Of a DNA stretch of 64,000 bases, positions 1 through 9,293 are shown piece after piece. The position numbers were made by a program, and so were the translations under genes. Below the pieces are notes generated by a model. The model had not been told where the DNA came from and did not search any database. It worked only from the letters and a program-made list of their open reading frames with translations. Source of the DNA: Gari tellinella. Its lineage: Eukaryota > Mollusca > Bivalvia > Cardiida > Psammobiidae. Location of the stretch: the NCBI GenBank assembly GCA_922989275.2, contig OV277872.1:25436119-25500118 (forward strand), given 5' to 3'. Within the stretch, counting starts at the first letter, position 1, and each line of letters begins with the position of its first letter.

Positions 1-850
1 CGTAGGCGGTGCCCGAGCAGTAGTTCGGGTACCGGCTTCCCGAGAAACTTCCGGCGGAAGCATACCATTTAGATCCCTTGTTTCTTATTGGTATTGTCTT
101 TCCAATACACGAGCCTCCAACAGCGTTTTGCAATGAGTCACCATGGTTCCTCAACAGCCTAAGAACATGCTGTGTATTTATATAAACGTCGTCGTCGGTC
201 TTTAGAACAAATGACACGTGGTTGCAGTAGGTGGCTGCCACTTTGAGGCCCATTACAGTCTTATACGTCAGGTTCAAGTAAGTGTCTAGGAAATCTTCTT
301 TGATTATGTCATGATATATGTTGTTTTCTTGTATGATCATTCTTTTATGTTTGTCGTTGCGAACTTCGCCGAGCAGGAACACGTGGCGCACGTTAGCTGT
401 ATTGTTCTTACTATAAGACAGCCACGTCCTTCTTATGGCGTGTCTAGCCCTCCAGTGGTCGTGTTCAGTTAGAACAACAATAAACAAATCTACCCGCTGT
501 CCTTTGTAATACTGTCTACAGACGTGCTCATTGTTTATGATGTATTTAAAATCATGCTTGAAGCAACCGTTGCAACTAATTTCGCGAGTGTAGTCGCGAA
601 AACTGATTGTGTTTCCGCGGAAGAATACACCGTCAAGAGTGGAGCTGGTCGATATGTCAAATATGAATCGGGATACAAACGAGTCCTTATAGATGCCCAT
701 TAGGACTATAAAAACATTGCTGAAAACGTAACCAAGCATCCTTAAAATATAACACAGAGCACACAAGGAAAATATTGCTAATATCATTTTCAAATTGAAT
801 AAATGTAAACGGGTTATCCGGTGAAAATGGCGCTTAAATCTGACGGCCAT
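1..850 (-). CDS. beta-1,3-galactosyltransferase-like protein (GT31), 3' part outside window
   Basis: The minus-strand frame is open from ATG (complement of 848-850) to the left edge, 283 codons without a stop. It aligns colinearly with the complete gene at 9294-10391 and differs by one in-frame codon deletion plus scattered substitutions. It has a short basic N-terminus, a membrane segment (about residues 22-50, type II Golgi topology), the RRTW motif, EDFLDTYLNLTYKT, the KTDDDVY metal/nucleotide-sugar motif and YPNYCSGTAY at the edge. GT31 enzymes move galactose or GlcNAc from a UDP-sugar to acceptor glycans in the Golgi; the exact donor cannot be told. A Trp next to the GGS motif (SWF in the paralogue) is Cys-Ile here. 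The stop and the EDVYFG motif fall outside the window. Confidence 0.85.
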   Translation of the reverse strand, partial: MAVRFKRHFHRITRLHLFNLKMILAIFSLCALCYILRMLGYVFSNVFIVLMGIYKDSFVSRFIFDISTSSTLDGVFFRGNTISFRDYTREISCNGCFKHDFKYIINNEHVCRQYYKGQRVDLFIVVLTEHDHWRARHAIRRTWLSYSKNNTANVRHVFLLGEVRNDKHKRMIIQENNIYHDIIKEDFLDTYLNLTYKTVMGLKVAATYCNHVSFVLKTDDDVYINTQHVLRLLRNHGDSLQNAVGGSCIGKTIPIRNKGSKWYASAGSFSGSRYPNYCSGTAY

Positions 851-1043
851 TGTGGTGACTTAAGACCTTGCTCGACTCGTGGTGTTTAATTGTCCCCCTT
901 CACTTGTCAATTTCGTAAAACTACTGACTGACGATACGTGTCCTGGAAGAGAGACCAAAAGTGAAACATACAGTGTGGAAGTGATAACATAGGTTAATCC
1001 ATTACCCCATTGCCTGTGTCTGGTATAGATGACAGATGACCAC

Positions 1044-1295
1044 TTAACCCTTTACCCGATAGAAGCGCCTTTTAGCGGATATGATTTATTCATCCGCTGA
1101 AGAAAATATTTCCAATTTAATCAGTAACGAATATGTATTATAGGGAATATTTTCTAAATTATAGCACATTATAGCTTAAAGCAGGCTGAAAGTAAAGCAG
1201 AATGCGCCTTAGGGCGCATTCTGCTTTACTTTCAACCTGCTTTAAGTAGTCATATATCTTAAGTACTATAAATAGGCTATCAGGTAAAGGGTTAA
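1044..1295. mobile_element. MITE family A (core I hairpin), complete
   Basis: A 252-bp element bounded by inverted ends TTAACCCTTTACC / GGTAAAGGGTTAA. The centre (about 1175-1247) is a long hairpin, AAAGCAGGCTGAAAGTAAAG...CTTTACTTTCAACCTGCTTT, around GCGCC..GGCGC. Reference copy for family A. It has no coding capacity. Confidence 0.8.
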
Positions 1296-1324
1296 AGCAA
1301 ATTGAAAGAAAAGCAGAATGCGCC

Positions 1325-1564
1325 TTAACCCATTACTCATTTTTTCGCCTTTGAACTTTTCATCCACGGAAGAAAACAGTTCTATTTATACAGCCATGAA
1401 CATGTATCATAAGAAAAAGTGTCTGTATTCTAGCAGATGGTAGCTCAAAGCACGTTCAAAGTAAAGCAGAATGCGCCTTAAGACGCATTCTGCTTCACGT
1501 TCAATCTGCTTTAAGTGGTTACATGTCTTCAACATTAGTAACAGGCTATGGAGTAATGGATTAA
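1325..1564. mobile_element. MITE family A, second copy
   Basis: Inverted ends TTAACCCATTACTC / GAGTAATGGATTAA with a diverged core I hairpin at about 1448-1516. It lies 30 bp from the preceding copy in the same orientation. Confidence 0.75.
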
Positions 1565-1760
1565 GACGCATTCTGCTTTAAATAGCGCATTTTGCTTTAA
1601 AAACATGCAGCCCCACCCTGCTTTAAACTTCAATCTGCTAGGATATGGAAACTATTTCTTATGGTTCATATTCATGACTATGTATAAACTGGACTATTTT
1701 GTTAAACAGAGGAATACATCAAAGGTGTAAAAAGGCATATTTATGGGGTAATGGATTAAG
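1560..1760. mobile_element. MITE family A, degenerate copy overlapping the previous end
   Basis: Contains broken core I pieces (GACGCATTCTGCTTTA, CCTGCTTTAAACTTCAATC) and the right-hand family A sequence ending GGGGTAATGGATTAAG. It shares its left terminus with the preceding element, so it is probably an older copy or a recombinant. Confidence 0.5.
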
Positions 1761-1765
1761 ATAGC

Positions 1766-1850
1766 ACGTTCCTAATGAGATAATCATAGCCAGTCTGAAT
1801 CGGCACTCTACGTAGGGTGATCGGCTATACTCGTCAATTGCCGGTCCTGT
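1766..1850. repeat. dispersed CTAATGAGAT..ATCGGCACTCTACGTA repeat
   Basis: Related sequence recurs at 10562-10598, 12030-12058 (inverted), 15686-15760 and 28566-28650, with the shared pieces AATGAGATCGGGT and CAATATCGGTACTCTACG. The class is unknown. Confidence 0.4.
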
Positions 1851-1927
1851 TGTACTACACACCGTCTAGCCGGTGAGTCAGTAAGTTCTATCATTCAACT
1901 GTAACAATTTTACAATAACGCCGGTCG

Positions 1928-2400
1928 ACACATGACAATAGCGCGACATTTGCGCGATATAGTGTCATGTGTCGTGTCGCGTTGTCATGCGTCGCTTCGT
2001 ATGTAGAGTGTCGTGGTCAAAACTGTGGCGCGACACATGACATTTGCGCGACATAATAACAAATGTCGCGTCGTGTGTCGTATCGTGCGTAGGATGAAAA
2101 TGTCATGCGTCGTATCGTGCGTCGCATGTCGTGGTTTCAAGTCGACATACGAAGCGACACACGATACGACGCATGCTATTTTCATCCGACGCACGACAAC
2201 GCGATACGACGCACGACAATGCGACACGACAATTCATTTTGGCAGGTCAAATGAGGGGAGAGCACAATGTGCGTGTTCAAATGTCGTGCGTCGTATCGCA
2301 TTGTCATACGTCGCGTCTCGTTGTCGTGCGTCGGATCAAATTGTCATGCGTCGTATCGTGTGTCGTGCGTCGACCTCAAAAGCACGACATACGACAATTA
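1928..2400. repeat. palindromic minisatellite of TCGTGCGTCGTA-type units
   Basis: A dense array of variants of TGTCGTGCGTCGTATCG interleaved with the reverse complement (CGATACGACGCACGACA), broken by short unique pieces (2235-2280). Open frames across it translate to Arg/Thr/Cys/His-rich repeats and are artefacts of the repeat. Both strand orientations alternate, so the array can fold on itself. Confidence 0.75.
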
Positions 2401-2885
2401 AGATGGCACCAACGGAATGCCGTATGAACCCGAGAAAACATAGAAAAAGTTCATATTTCAGGCAACAAACTACACATTTGCGTCATGCTTTTAGTAAGCA
2501 TCACTTTTTAACAGTTTTAATGTTTTTTGTTGCCAATTATTACTATACATTATTTCAGAAAAGCCAAATTTATGCATGTCGACTCTTTGCCGAGAATGGC
2601 TACATTAGACATTTCAAATGCCCATAGACAAAAAAGAAAATTAAAATTTATGTTTTTCTGTTTACCATTGTACTAAGATATGTTTAAAGAACCTATGCAG
2701 AATTTTCATAGAGATCCTACGGAGATGTTCTCAAGAATTTGACTGATCAGATTTGAGTCTAGGCTCAAATTTTAACAATCAAATGCTTGAGAACGAAGTC
2801 AGACTCAACTCGATAACTTTATAAGCATGCGGCATGGATCCCAACCGGTTGACGCCAATATTTTCAATTGATAAAAGAAACTGTT
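2401..2885. other. no gene recognised; fragment of a palindromic repeat at 2720-2840
   Basis: AT-rich sequence. The piece GATTTGAGTCTAGGCTCAAAT with CAATCAAATGCTTGAGA matches the centre of the large palindrome at 14203-14444. Nothing else is supported. Confidence 0.4.
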
Positions 2886-3125
2886 AAATGCGTTTATTTT
2901 CCAAGCAAGTACAGAAGTGCATGATTGTATCTAAAACTATATTAGTGCATTTGTAAAATAGAAATTAGAAAATATATAAATTGACACAAAAACATATAAA
3001 TTGACTCTTAAAGTCTTACCTACCTTGATATGTTGATCTTTAGAAACATTCACGATTATATAAAATCATACGATACGTTTGATGAATGGCTGTCATTCAG
3101 GCTCGGCTCAAGCTTAGCTTTCTTA
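2886..3125 (-). repeat. dispersed 240-bp repeat, copy 1 (possible duplicated promoter/first exon)
   Basis: Aligns with 17655-17880 along its length: a TTATTTTCCAA block, TAGAAAATATATA, a CTTGATATGTTGATC block, TATAAAATCATACGATAC and AGCTTTC. Read on the minus strand both copies have a TATA-like TTTTATAT followed by CATATCAAG and a GGTAAG-like donor. The promoter/exon reading is only a suggestion. Confidence 0.45.
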
Positions 3126-3558
3126 GTAGTACAATAACAGCGGTTTGGAGGTAAAGGTATGTCCAGTGTCTTGACGTATCATATTGTGTAACAGGTGGTG
3201 TAAATTAGTCGATAATTAATATATACTTGTACGACGCTGCCTAGACTGAGAGAGATACAGTGGAGAAAACGTTATTCTTTCCCGTTTAAACGCAAACGAA
3301 ACGCAAACGCAAAACACTAAAACGTAGAAAAGTACAGCTTTTGGACAATTTTGACGAATTATGTTTATCTCAGTGGCAAACAGTTTGGAGCCAGATCAGA
3401 TGCCGGGTTACCTGGCGTCTGATCTGGCTCCAAACTGTTTTCAATAGGAATAATAGTTTTAGCGTAAACGCGTTTATTGGGAAAGAATAACGTTTTCTCC
3501 ACTGTATATTCGGGTTATCAAATAACCCATACCAATAGCTTATTAATATTATTAATAT
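3123..3558. repeat. local segmental duplication, unit 1 (carries a C element)
   Basis: GTACAATAACAGCGG...GTATGTCCAG..TCTTGACGTA..GACGCTGCCTAGACTGAGAGAGATA, then GGGTTATCAAATAACCC. The same order is found at 3921-4420. Unit 1 is interrupted by a C-family MITE at 3256-3506. Confidence 0.7.
3256..3506. mobile_element. MITE family C (core II hairpin), complete
   Basis: A 251-bp element with ends TACAGTGGAGAA / TTCTCCACTGTA. It contains a CGTTTAAACGCAAACG block, the core II hairpin CAAACAGTTTGGAGCCAGAT...TCTGGCTCCAAACTGTTT, and AAACGCGTTTATTGGGAAAG. The CAGT ends and TA border suggest a Tc1/mariner-type non-autonomous element. The homologous site at about 4357 lacks it. Confidence 0.85.
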
Positions 3559-3920
3559 TACAACGCTCCTTCCCTACAACGGCCCTCCGAACAACGACTT
3601 CATCCTCACAACGACCCTTGTCGCAGTTCCCTAAACAGGACAATTATGACTAACCCTTTTATTGCTGCAATATCGTCTGATTAAAATTGTCGTCTGCTGT
3701 TGTTCTCAAAGTTACATACTGGACATTTTGATGGAAAAACACGTAATGACGGGTGACAAACAGCTTGCATCCAGATCCGATGTCGAGTTACGCGGCGTCG
3801 GATCTGGATTCAAGCTGTTTGCAAATGTAAAGTAATTTCCATCCATATAACGACTTCCTCCGAACAACGCACACACTATGTGTCTCCCATTGGGTGTAGT
3901 TGTAGAGAGGGAACGCTGTA
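3559..3920. mobile_element. MITE family F (core II hairpin), complete
   Basis: About 360 bp. Left end TACAACGCTCC(T)TCCCTACAACG, right end GTAGAGAGGGAACGCTGTA. The centre holds the core II variant CAAACAGCTTGCATCCAGAT..GGATTCAAGCTGTTTG. Flanking CTGC/CAATATCGTCTG blocks are shared with the F copies at 12059, 15867 and 48052. It sits exactly at the junction of the two units of the local duplication. Confidence 0.75.
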
Positions 3921-4420
3921 GTACAATAACAGCGCTGCGGTTTGGAGGTAAAGGTATGTCCAGCGTCTTGACGTAACATATTATGTAACAGATGGTGTAT
4001 TAAAGTAGATACATTCATAGGGGGCCTCCGTGGCCTAGTGGTATAGTCACTGTGACTTACACCACTAAGCTCCTCACCGCTGTGAGTTCGAATCCCAGTA
4101 GGGTCGTTCGGATTTTTCATGTGGGGAAGCCTTCCAGCTGGCTTGCGGAAGGTCGGTGGTTCTACCCAGTTGCCGATTTGTGTCTGAAACAGTGCATAAA
4201 GGGTTTCTGGGGTCTTCATCCACCTGTATTAGCTGGACGTCGCGATATGACTGAAATACTGTTGAAAGCGACGTAAAAATAAAAAAAACAACAACAAAAA
4301 AACAACCAAATACATTCATATACTAGTATACCTGTACAACGCTGCCTAGACTGAGAGATATTTGGGTTATCAAATAACCCATACCAATAGCTTATTCATA
4401 TTATGAATGTTATATCGTCC
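3921..4420. repeat. local segmental duplication, unit 2 (carries a SINE)
   Basis: Repeats unit 1: GTACAATAACAGCGCTG..CGGTTTGGAGG, GTATGTCCAGCGTCTTGACG, then GCTGCCTAGACTGAGAGATA and GGGTTATCAAATAACCC. It is interrupted by the SINE at 4020-4309 but not by the C element. Confidence 0.7.
4020..4309 (+). mobile_element. tRNA-derived SINE with 11-bp target duplication
   Basis: The 5' head is tRNA-like, with a perfect A box TGGCCTAGTGG (4031-4041) and a near-consensus B box AGTTCGAATCC (4085-4095). A conserved body follows (GTGGGGAAGCCTTCCAGCTG, GGTCGGTGGTTCTACCC, GGGGTCTTCATCCACC, GCGATATGAC), then an A-rich (AAC)n tail. ATACATTCATA flanks both sides (4009-4019, 4310-4320), the mark of target-primed insertion. 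Inverted copies are at 60766-61013 and 63940-64000. Transcription would be by RNA polymerase III; mobilisation depends on a LINE partner that is not identified here. Confidence 0.9.
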
Positions 4421-4569
4421 TTGCCGATCCATATACGTCTTATTGCGTGAGGAATCGTTTATCTATGCTGACAGTTACTTTACCTTTGGCGGTAATATTA
4501 CGTATCGATTACGATTTAGCCCCTATATAAACAAAGAACTAACGTTTCAGTGTTTGAATTTTCAATAAA

Positions 4570-6245
4570 ACACTCATGCGCTAAAACGTTCTAACGTGAC
4601 GTCATATCCACTGGCACCAGAGTCATGGACTTTTTATGTGTATGTGTTTACTTTATCCATATCTCTACCGATAAGAAGGTATATAGAACTATAGAATCTA
4701 ACTCTCCACAGGTCTGTAGACTATAGTAAGGTGTTGTTTTTTGTGTTTTTTTAACTGTATCTACCGGTTAGTAATGTCTATTCTATGAAGGGGGAAGTCT
4801 GTGGTCAGTATCTAGATCTATTATATTCTAGATCTAGATCCTATTTATTCCGTCATGTTAGCAATGTCAAATGTATTGGAATGGAATTACAATTTTTAAA
4901 AAATAAATGTTTATCTGAGTTGACTCGATGCCGCTATACCTGTCTGCTATCAATAAGTATAATATCAATTAGGTCTAGATTCTAGATCTATATCTAAAAG
5001 ATTTTTTCCCAACCGATTAGCAATGTCTATGTTATTGGGGTGAAATTAAAAAAAAAAAATCGAAAAAAATAAATCTATATGGGTTGACTATAGGCATCTA
5101 CCGGTCTGCTATCTATATATATAGTCTTTACTTACCGGTTCAGAGTGTTGTGATGAACGGTGTACTTTATAAGATGAACTTGAAGCATTCTTTTTTGGGG
5201 ATGTGGATGGTTCATTCTTGTTGGTACATTTCATTGTTACAGCTAGGCGCGCTGCCGTATCTGACCGAGTATGTGTATGTCTGACTGTGTAGTCTGTTCA
5301 CTGATTATCTCTCTCTCTCTCTATAGTCTTTACTTTGTATACATAACCCTATGCTGTATATCATATACCTGGGTGAAATAAAGTTATGTTGTGTTCTGTT
5401 CTATTATTATAAGACCTATCTGAGAGAGATATTCGGGTTATCAAATAACGGTAACCCATACCAATATCCGGAAGCTAGGGGGTGGAGGAAAACCCTGTAT
5501 TTTAAAATACCGATTTCAATCTTGATTTTTGTAGTTACGTATTCAAATCAACCATCGAAGAAATGTATTTTGGATAGAAAAATATCTTATCTATGGACTG
5601 CAAAAGATTTGGTTTCGATTAAATGCGTTTTAGATAGTAATAGTTCGTGTGGTTAAAGTGACACGGTGTAGAATCGGTTACACACCATGGTCTTATAATA
5701 ATAGATAGGCAGACCGGTAGAAGCTCAGCGTCAAGATATCTAAAAAATAAAACAAATTGTTATTTTTTGTTTTGTTATTCCAATCCCATACAATAGACAT
5801 TGCTAACGTTTGGGGGAAAATCTTATAGATCAAGAATCTATACCTAATAGATCTTATACTAAAAGATAGCAGACCGGTATATCTAAATATATCTAGGCAT
5901 ATCTAGAGTCAACTCACTTTTTTTAAAAAGAATTTATGTCCATTCCCTTTACAAAAGACATTGCTAACCGACCGGAAAAATAGGTTCTAGATCCAGAATC
6001 TAGTAGATAGAGACTATAGAGTGTACACATCAAGATTTCCCCCTTAATATAGTAGACATTACTTACCGGTAGATACAGTTCAAACCACTGTGAGAGTCAT
6101 GTACTTATTATGTCTCTGTGTGTACTGTATATATACCTCTCTAGATGTATAAGAAATAAAAATGCATCTAAAAGTAAACACACACATATTATAAGTCCAT
6201 GACTCTGGTACCAGTGGTCATATCATTTCGAAAATGCGTACTCCA
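4570..6245. mobile_element. long-inverted-repeat (foldback-like) element, about 1.7 kb
   Basis: Left arm (about 4570-5050) and right arm (about 5760-6245) are reverse complements: CCACTGGCACCAGAGTCATG against CATGACTCTGGTACCAGTGG, TGTGTTTACTTTA against TAAACACACACA, and internal ACCGGTTAG.AATGTCTAT / ATAGACATTGCTAAC. Both arms are rich in TCTAGATCTAGATC-like strings. The spacer carries no convincing gene. Arm identity is moderate, so the insertion is old or the arms are internally repetitive. Confidence 0.6.
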
Positions 6246-6776
6246 AGAAATGCAGCGGCGTTGCTTCGGTGCAAATTAATGTTAAAATTATGTGTTAGGA
6301 TCGAACTAACAAATTTATTATACTGCAAAGTAAATTCCTTACTTTTCATTGGTCAACGAGCCGTAGACCTGGCACGAAGTACCCTGTGAGCTGACAGGGT
6401 ACATAGAAATGCAGCTGTTTTCATTGGCTGACAGACCCTCTAATCTTTGCAGAATATAAGACTGCCGACTGCTCGACAGGATTGAGTGCTTTCAATCGTG
6501 CATTCTCCGTTTTAAGTCCGTTTCGGATAAGAACTAATCGGGTGGGATCTTTCAACAGTCATATTTTTTCTTGGAAAGTTTAATGCCAACGTTTTTATAC
6601 GAGTGTACCAATTTTTCTTTTGAATAACAACGTCATAAACATATGGCGTCACTTACGCTCAACGTCATATGTTTTGACGCGATTTTGTTACCATTTACTT
6701 TGAGCGCTGTGCACGACAAATTCCGAAATATTTCATTTGAACAATGAAAACTTTGAAGTATAATAAATTCGTTATT
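6246..6776. other. no gene recognised; ACGTCA-rich palindromic patch at 6629-6685
   Basis: The patch AACGTCATAAACATATGGCG..CAACGTCATATGTTTTGACG forms a small imperfect palindrome 5' of two fold-backs. An ACCCTGTGAGCTGACAGGGT stem is at 6390-6409. No open frame here looks coding. Confidence 0.4.
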
Positions 6777-6907
6777 TAGTTTCTTCACAGGCTACATGAG
6801 GATTTCTTCCCGGCTGGTAAAACCATGTAACCCTCGCCTAACGGCTCGGGCAACAATGGTTTTCCTCAGCCGGGAAGAAATCCTCATGTACCCTGTGAAG
6901 AAACTGT
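6777..6907. mobile_element. fold-back hairpin FB1
   Basis: Arms TTAGTTTCTTCACAGG..CATGAGGATTTCTTCC and GGAAGAAATCCTCATG..CCTGTGAAGAAACT are near-perfect reverse complements. The tip is CTCGCCTAACGGCTCGGG. No tandem repeat or coding content. Confidence 0.65.
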
Positions 6908-6911
6908 TTAA

Positions 6912-7066
6912 CTAATATAATACCAGTGTTTTATCTTGCAATCGAACACGGGTAGTCGTTGAGATGCTTGTAATTAAACCACTCGGCCTAAAGGCCTCGT
7001 GATTAAATTACTACGCATCTCAACTCCTACCAGTGTTCGATTGCACGATAAAAACTGGTATGAATT
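6912..7066. mobile_element. fold-back hairpin FB2
   Basis: Arms TACCAGTGTTTTATC..AATCGAACAC and GTGTTCGATTG..GATAAAAACTGGTA pair. An inner pair is GAGATGC..GCATCTC. The tip is ACTCGGCCTAAAGGCCTCGT. It starts within 10 bp of FB1. Confidence 0.65.
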
Positions 7067-7173
7067 TATTATTTCTTAAATCATCATTTAGTGGCCGTTA
7101 TAGAGGGGTTTATAATTATCGTATCGAATGCCCTTGTCTGTGTACTGATCAGTGCACATGCGCACCGGAAGGC

Positions 7174-7930
7174 GACAGTACGACGGTGATAGTACGACAG
7201 CACGACAGTGATAGTACGACAGTACGACGGTGATGGTACAACAGTACGACAGTACGACGGTGATTTTACGACAGTACGACAGTGATAGAACGACAGTGAT
7301 AATACGACATCACGACAGTGATAGTACGACAGTACGACGGTGATTTTACGACAGTACGACGGTGATAGAACGACATCACGACAGTGATACTACAACAGTA
7401 CTATGGTGATAGAACGACAGTACGGCGGTAAAAGTACGACAGTACGACGGCTATAACGAGACAGCACGACAGTACGACGGTGATAACGCGACAGTGCGAA
7501 ATCACGACGGTGATAGAACGACAGTTCGACAGTGATAGTACGACAGTGATAGTACAACAGTACGAGGGTGATAACGCGATAGTACGATGGGGATAGTACG
7601 TCGGTGATAGAACGACAGTACGACAGTGATAGTACGACAGTACGACGGTGATAGAACGACAGTACGCCAGTGATAGTACGACAGTACGACGGCTATAACG
7701 CGACAGCACGACAGTACGACGGTGATAACGCGACAGTAGGAAAGTACGACGTTGATAGTACGACGGGACTACGGTGATAACGCGATAGTACGATGGTGAT
7801 AGTACGACAATACGACGGTGGTAGTACGACAGTACGACGGGTATAACGGGACAGTACGACATTACGACGGTGTAAACGCGACAGTACGGAAGTATGACGG
7901 TGATAGTACGACAGTACGACGGTGATAACG
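7174..7930 (+). repeat. minisatellite, forward arm (ACAGTACGACGGTGATAGT units)
   Basis: About 755 bp of 19-22 bp variants of GACAGTACGACGGTGATAGT and GTGATAACGCGACAGTACGA. The long open frames here are VVLSYYHRR-type translations of the repeat, not a protein. The inverted companion array is at 8217-8612. Confidence 0.85.
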
Positions 7931-8216
7931 TGGCAGTAAACGCAAATGTTAGCGCACAACCAAAAACAAACAACAAAAAACGTTGTCAAAAGACAAAAAG
8001 TCGGTGGTGCCCGCACATTGTAGAGTGACCAATGTAGAGATGAAGAGTGTGTTCCCCCCATCCCATTTTGCTTCCTACGGGCCTGGATAACGCAACTGTA
8101 CGACATTACGACGGTGATAGTACGACAGTACGACAGTACGATGGTGATAACGAGAGAGTGCGAAAGCACGACGCTGATAGGTAATAACGCGATATATATA
8201 TATAGTATTTGTGCGT
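7931..8216. other. spacer between inverted minisatellite arms
   Basis: Contains a non-repetitive core (7940-8090, with GGTGGTGCCCGCACATTG and CCCCATCCCATTTTGC), a short return of forward-type units (8095-8180) and ATATATATA at 8191-8200. No gene seen. Confidence 0.5.
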
Positions 8217-8612
8217 TGTCACCGTCGTGCTGTCCTTTTGTCGTGCTATTACCGTCGTACTGCCGTAATATTACCGTCGTACTGTCGTGTTATCACCGTC
8301 GTACTGTCGACTATCGCCGTCGTACTGTCGTGTTATCACCGTCGTACCGTCGTGTTATCACCGTCGTACTGTCGACTATCACCGTCGTACTGTCGTGTTA
8401 TCACCGTCGTACCGTCGTGTTATCACCGTCGTACTGATGTGTTATCACCGTCGTACTGATGTGTTATCACCGTCGTACTGTCGTGTTATCACCGTCGTAC
8501 TGTCGCACATTCACCGTCGTACTGTCGTGTTATCACCGTCGTACATGTACAGTCGCACATTCACCGTCGTACTGTCGTGTTATCACCGTCGTACTATCGT
8601 ACTGTCGCGTTT
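8217..8612 (-). repeat. minisatellite, inverted arm (TATCACCGTCGTACTGTCGTG units)
   Basis: At least fifteen tandem ~22-bp copies of TATCACCGTCGTACTGTCGTG, the reverse complement of the 7174-7930 array and more homogeneous than it. The two arrays can in principle form a very large cruciform. Confidence 0.85.
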
Positions 8613-8795
8613 CAAATCAGTTAATTCATAGGCGATTTTTGGCAATGGCCTTTACAGAATTCCGTACATTTCATGCTTGAAAACAACCCGTCCAAAAAAA
8701 ATTAACGTTGGACCAAGATCATGGCCACAACCATGCCGGATGTGTCGCATTTAAAGGGCCTTTGATTTACAAATGTACTAACAGAAAAGCTAAAA

Positions 8796-9065
8796 CCGCC
8801 TCGATAGTTAAGTGGCAGAGCGTCCGCTTTCGAGGCGGAAGGTTGTGGGTTCGATCCCCGGTCGGGTCATACCAAAGACCATTATAAAAACGGTACTAGT
8901 AGCTCCCTTGCCTGACGCTCGGCATTATAAGTGTAGTGCTAGGAAGGTGATTGTAATGCCCAGGTAAGTATGCATCTTAATGGATACCTTGTTTGTCGCA
9001 ATAAAAGCTCTCCAGACCGTATGTTGATTGTTTACCATATGCGACGTTAAATAAAGCTCACCTTT
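8796..9065 (+). mobile_element. tRNA-Arg-like SINE
   Basis: The head has a perfect A box TAGTTAAGTGG (8805-8815), an anticodon stem TCCGC/GCGGA with loop TTTCGAG (anticodon TCG), and a B box GGTTCGATCC (8848-8857). The acceptor stem does not close, and about 190 bp of conserved tail follow (ACCAAAGACCATTA, GGTACTAGTAGCTCCC, GTAGTGCTAGGAAGGTGATTG, GCGACGTTAAATAAAGC). This is a SINE, not a working tRNA gene. No clear target duplication was found. Confidence 0.8.
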
Positions 9066-9146
9066 ACCTTTGCATCAATTCTAAATAGTCAAAACTAGAC
9101 TCAATTGGAAACTGTAAGTTTCAGGGATTCTTGAGTTAACTCATCG

Positions 9147-9152
9147 TTTATT
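9147..9152 (-). promoter_or_regulatory. possible polyadenylation signal AATAAA for the GT31 gene
   Basis: TTTATT on the plus strand reads AATAAA on the minus strand, about 140 bp past the stop codon of the gene at 9294-10391. Position fits; no further support. Confidence 0.35.
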
Positions 9153-9293
9153 TCTTAAATTTTGATTCAAGTAACATCAATCTAAAATAAGTAAATCTAC
9201 ACTTCCGTTAAGAAATATTTTGGGATAAAACCTCTTTTCTCCTCATTTTACAGACTAGTATATATAACTTGTTCAACTAACGAACACTGATTA

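Noticed and set aside
1985..2627. A 204-codon and other frames rich in Arg, Thr, Cys, His
   Set aside because: They are translations of the TCGTGCGTCG minisatellite and flanking sequence.
7174..8612. CRISPR-like array
   Set aside because: Units are contiguous without unique spacers and the context is eukaryotic.
7401..8680. Several overlapping long open frames with VVLSYYHRR / SPSYCRVITVV repeats
   Set aside because: They follow the 22-bp minisatellite in both orientations and have no independent coding signal.
8796..8870. Functional tRNA-Arg(TCG) gene
   Set aside because: Internal promoter boxes and the anticodon arm are good, but the acceptor stem does not pair and a conserved SINE body follows directly.
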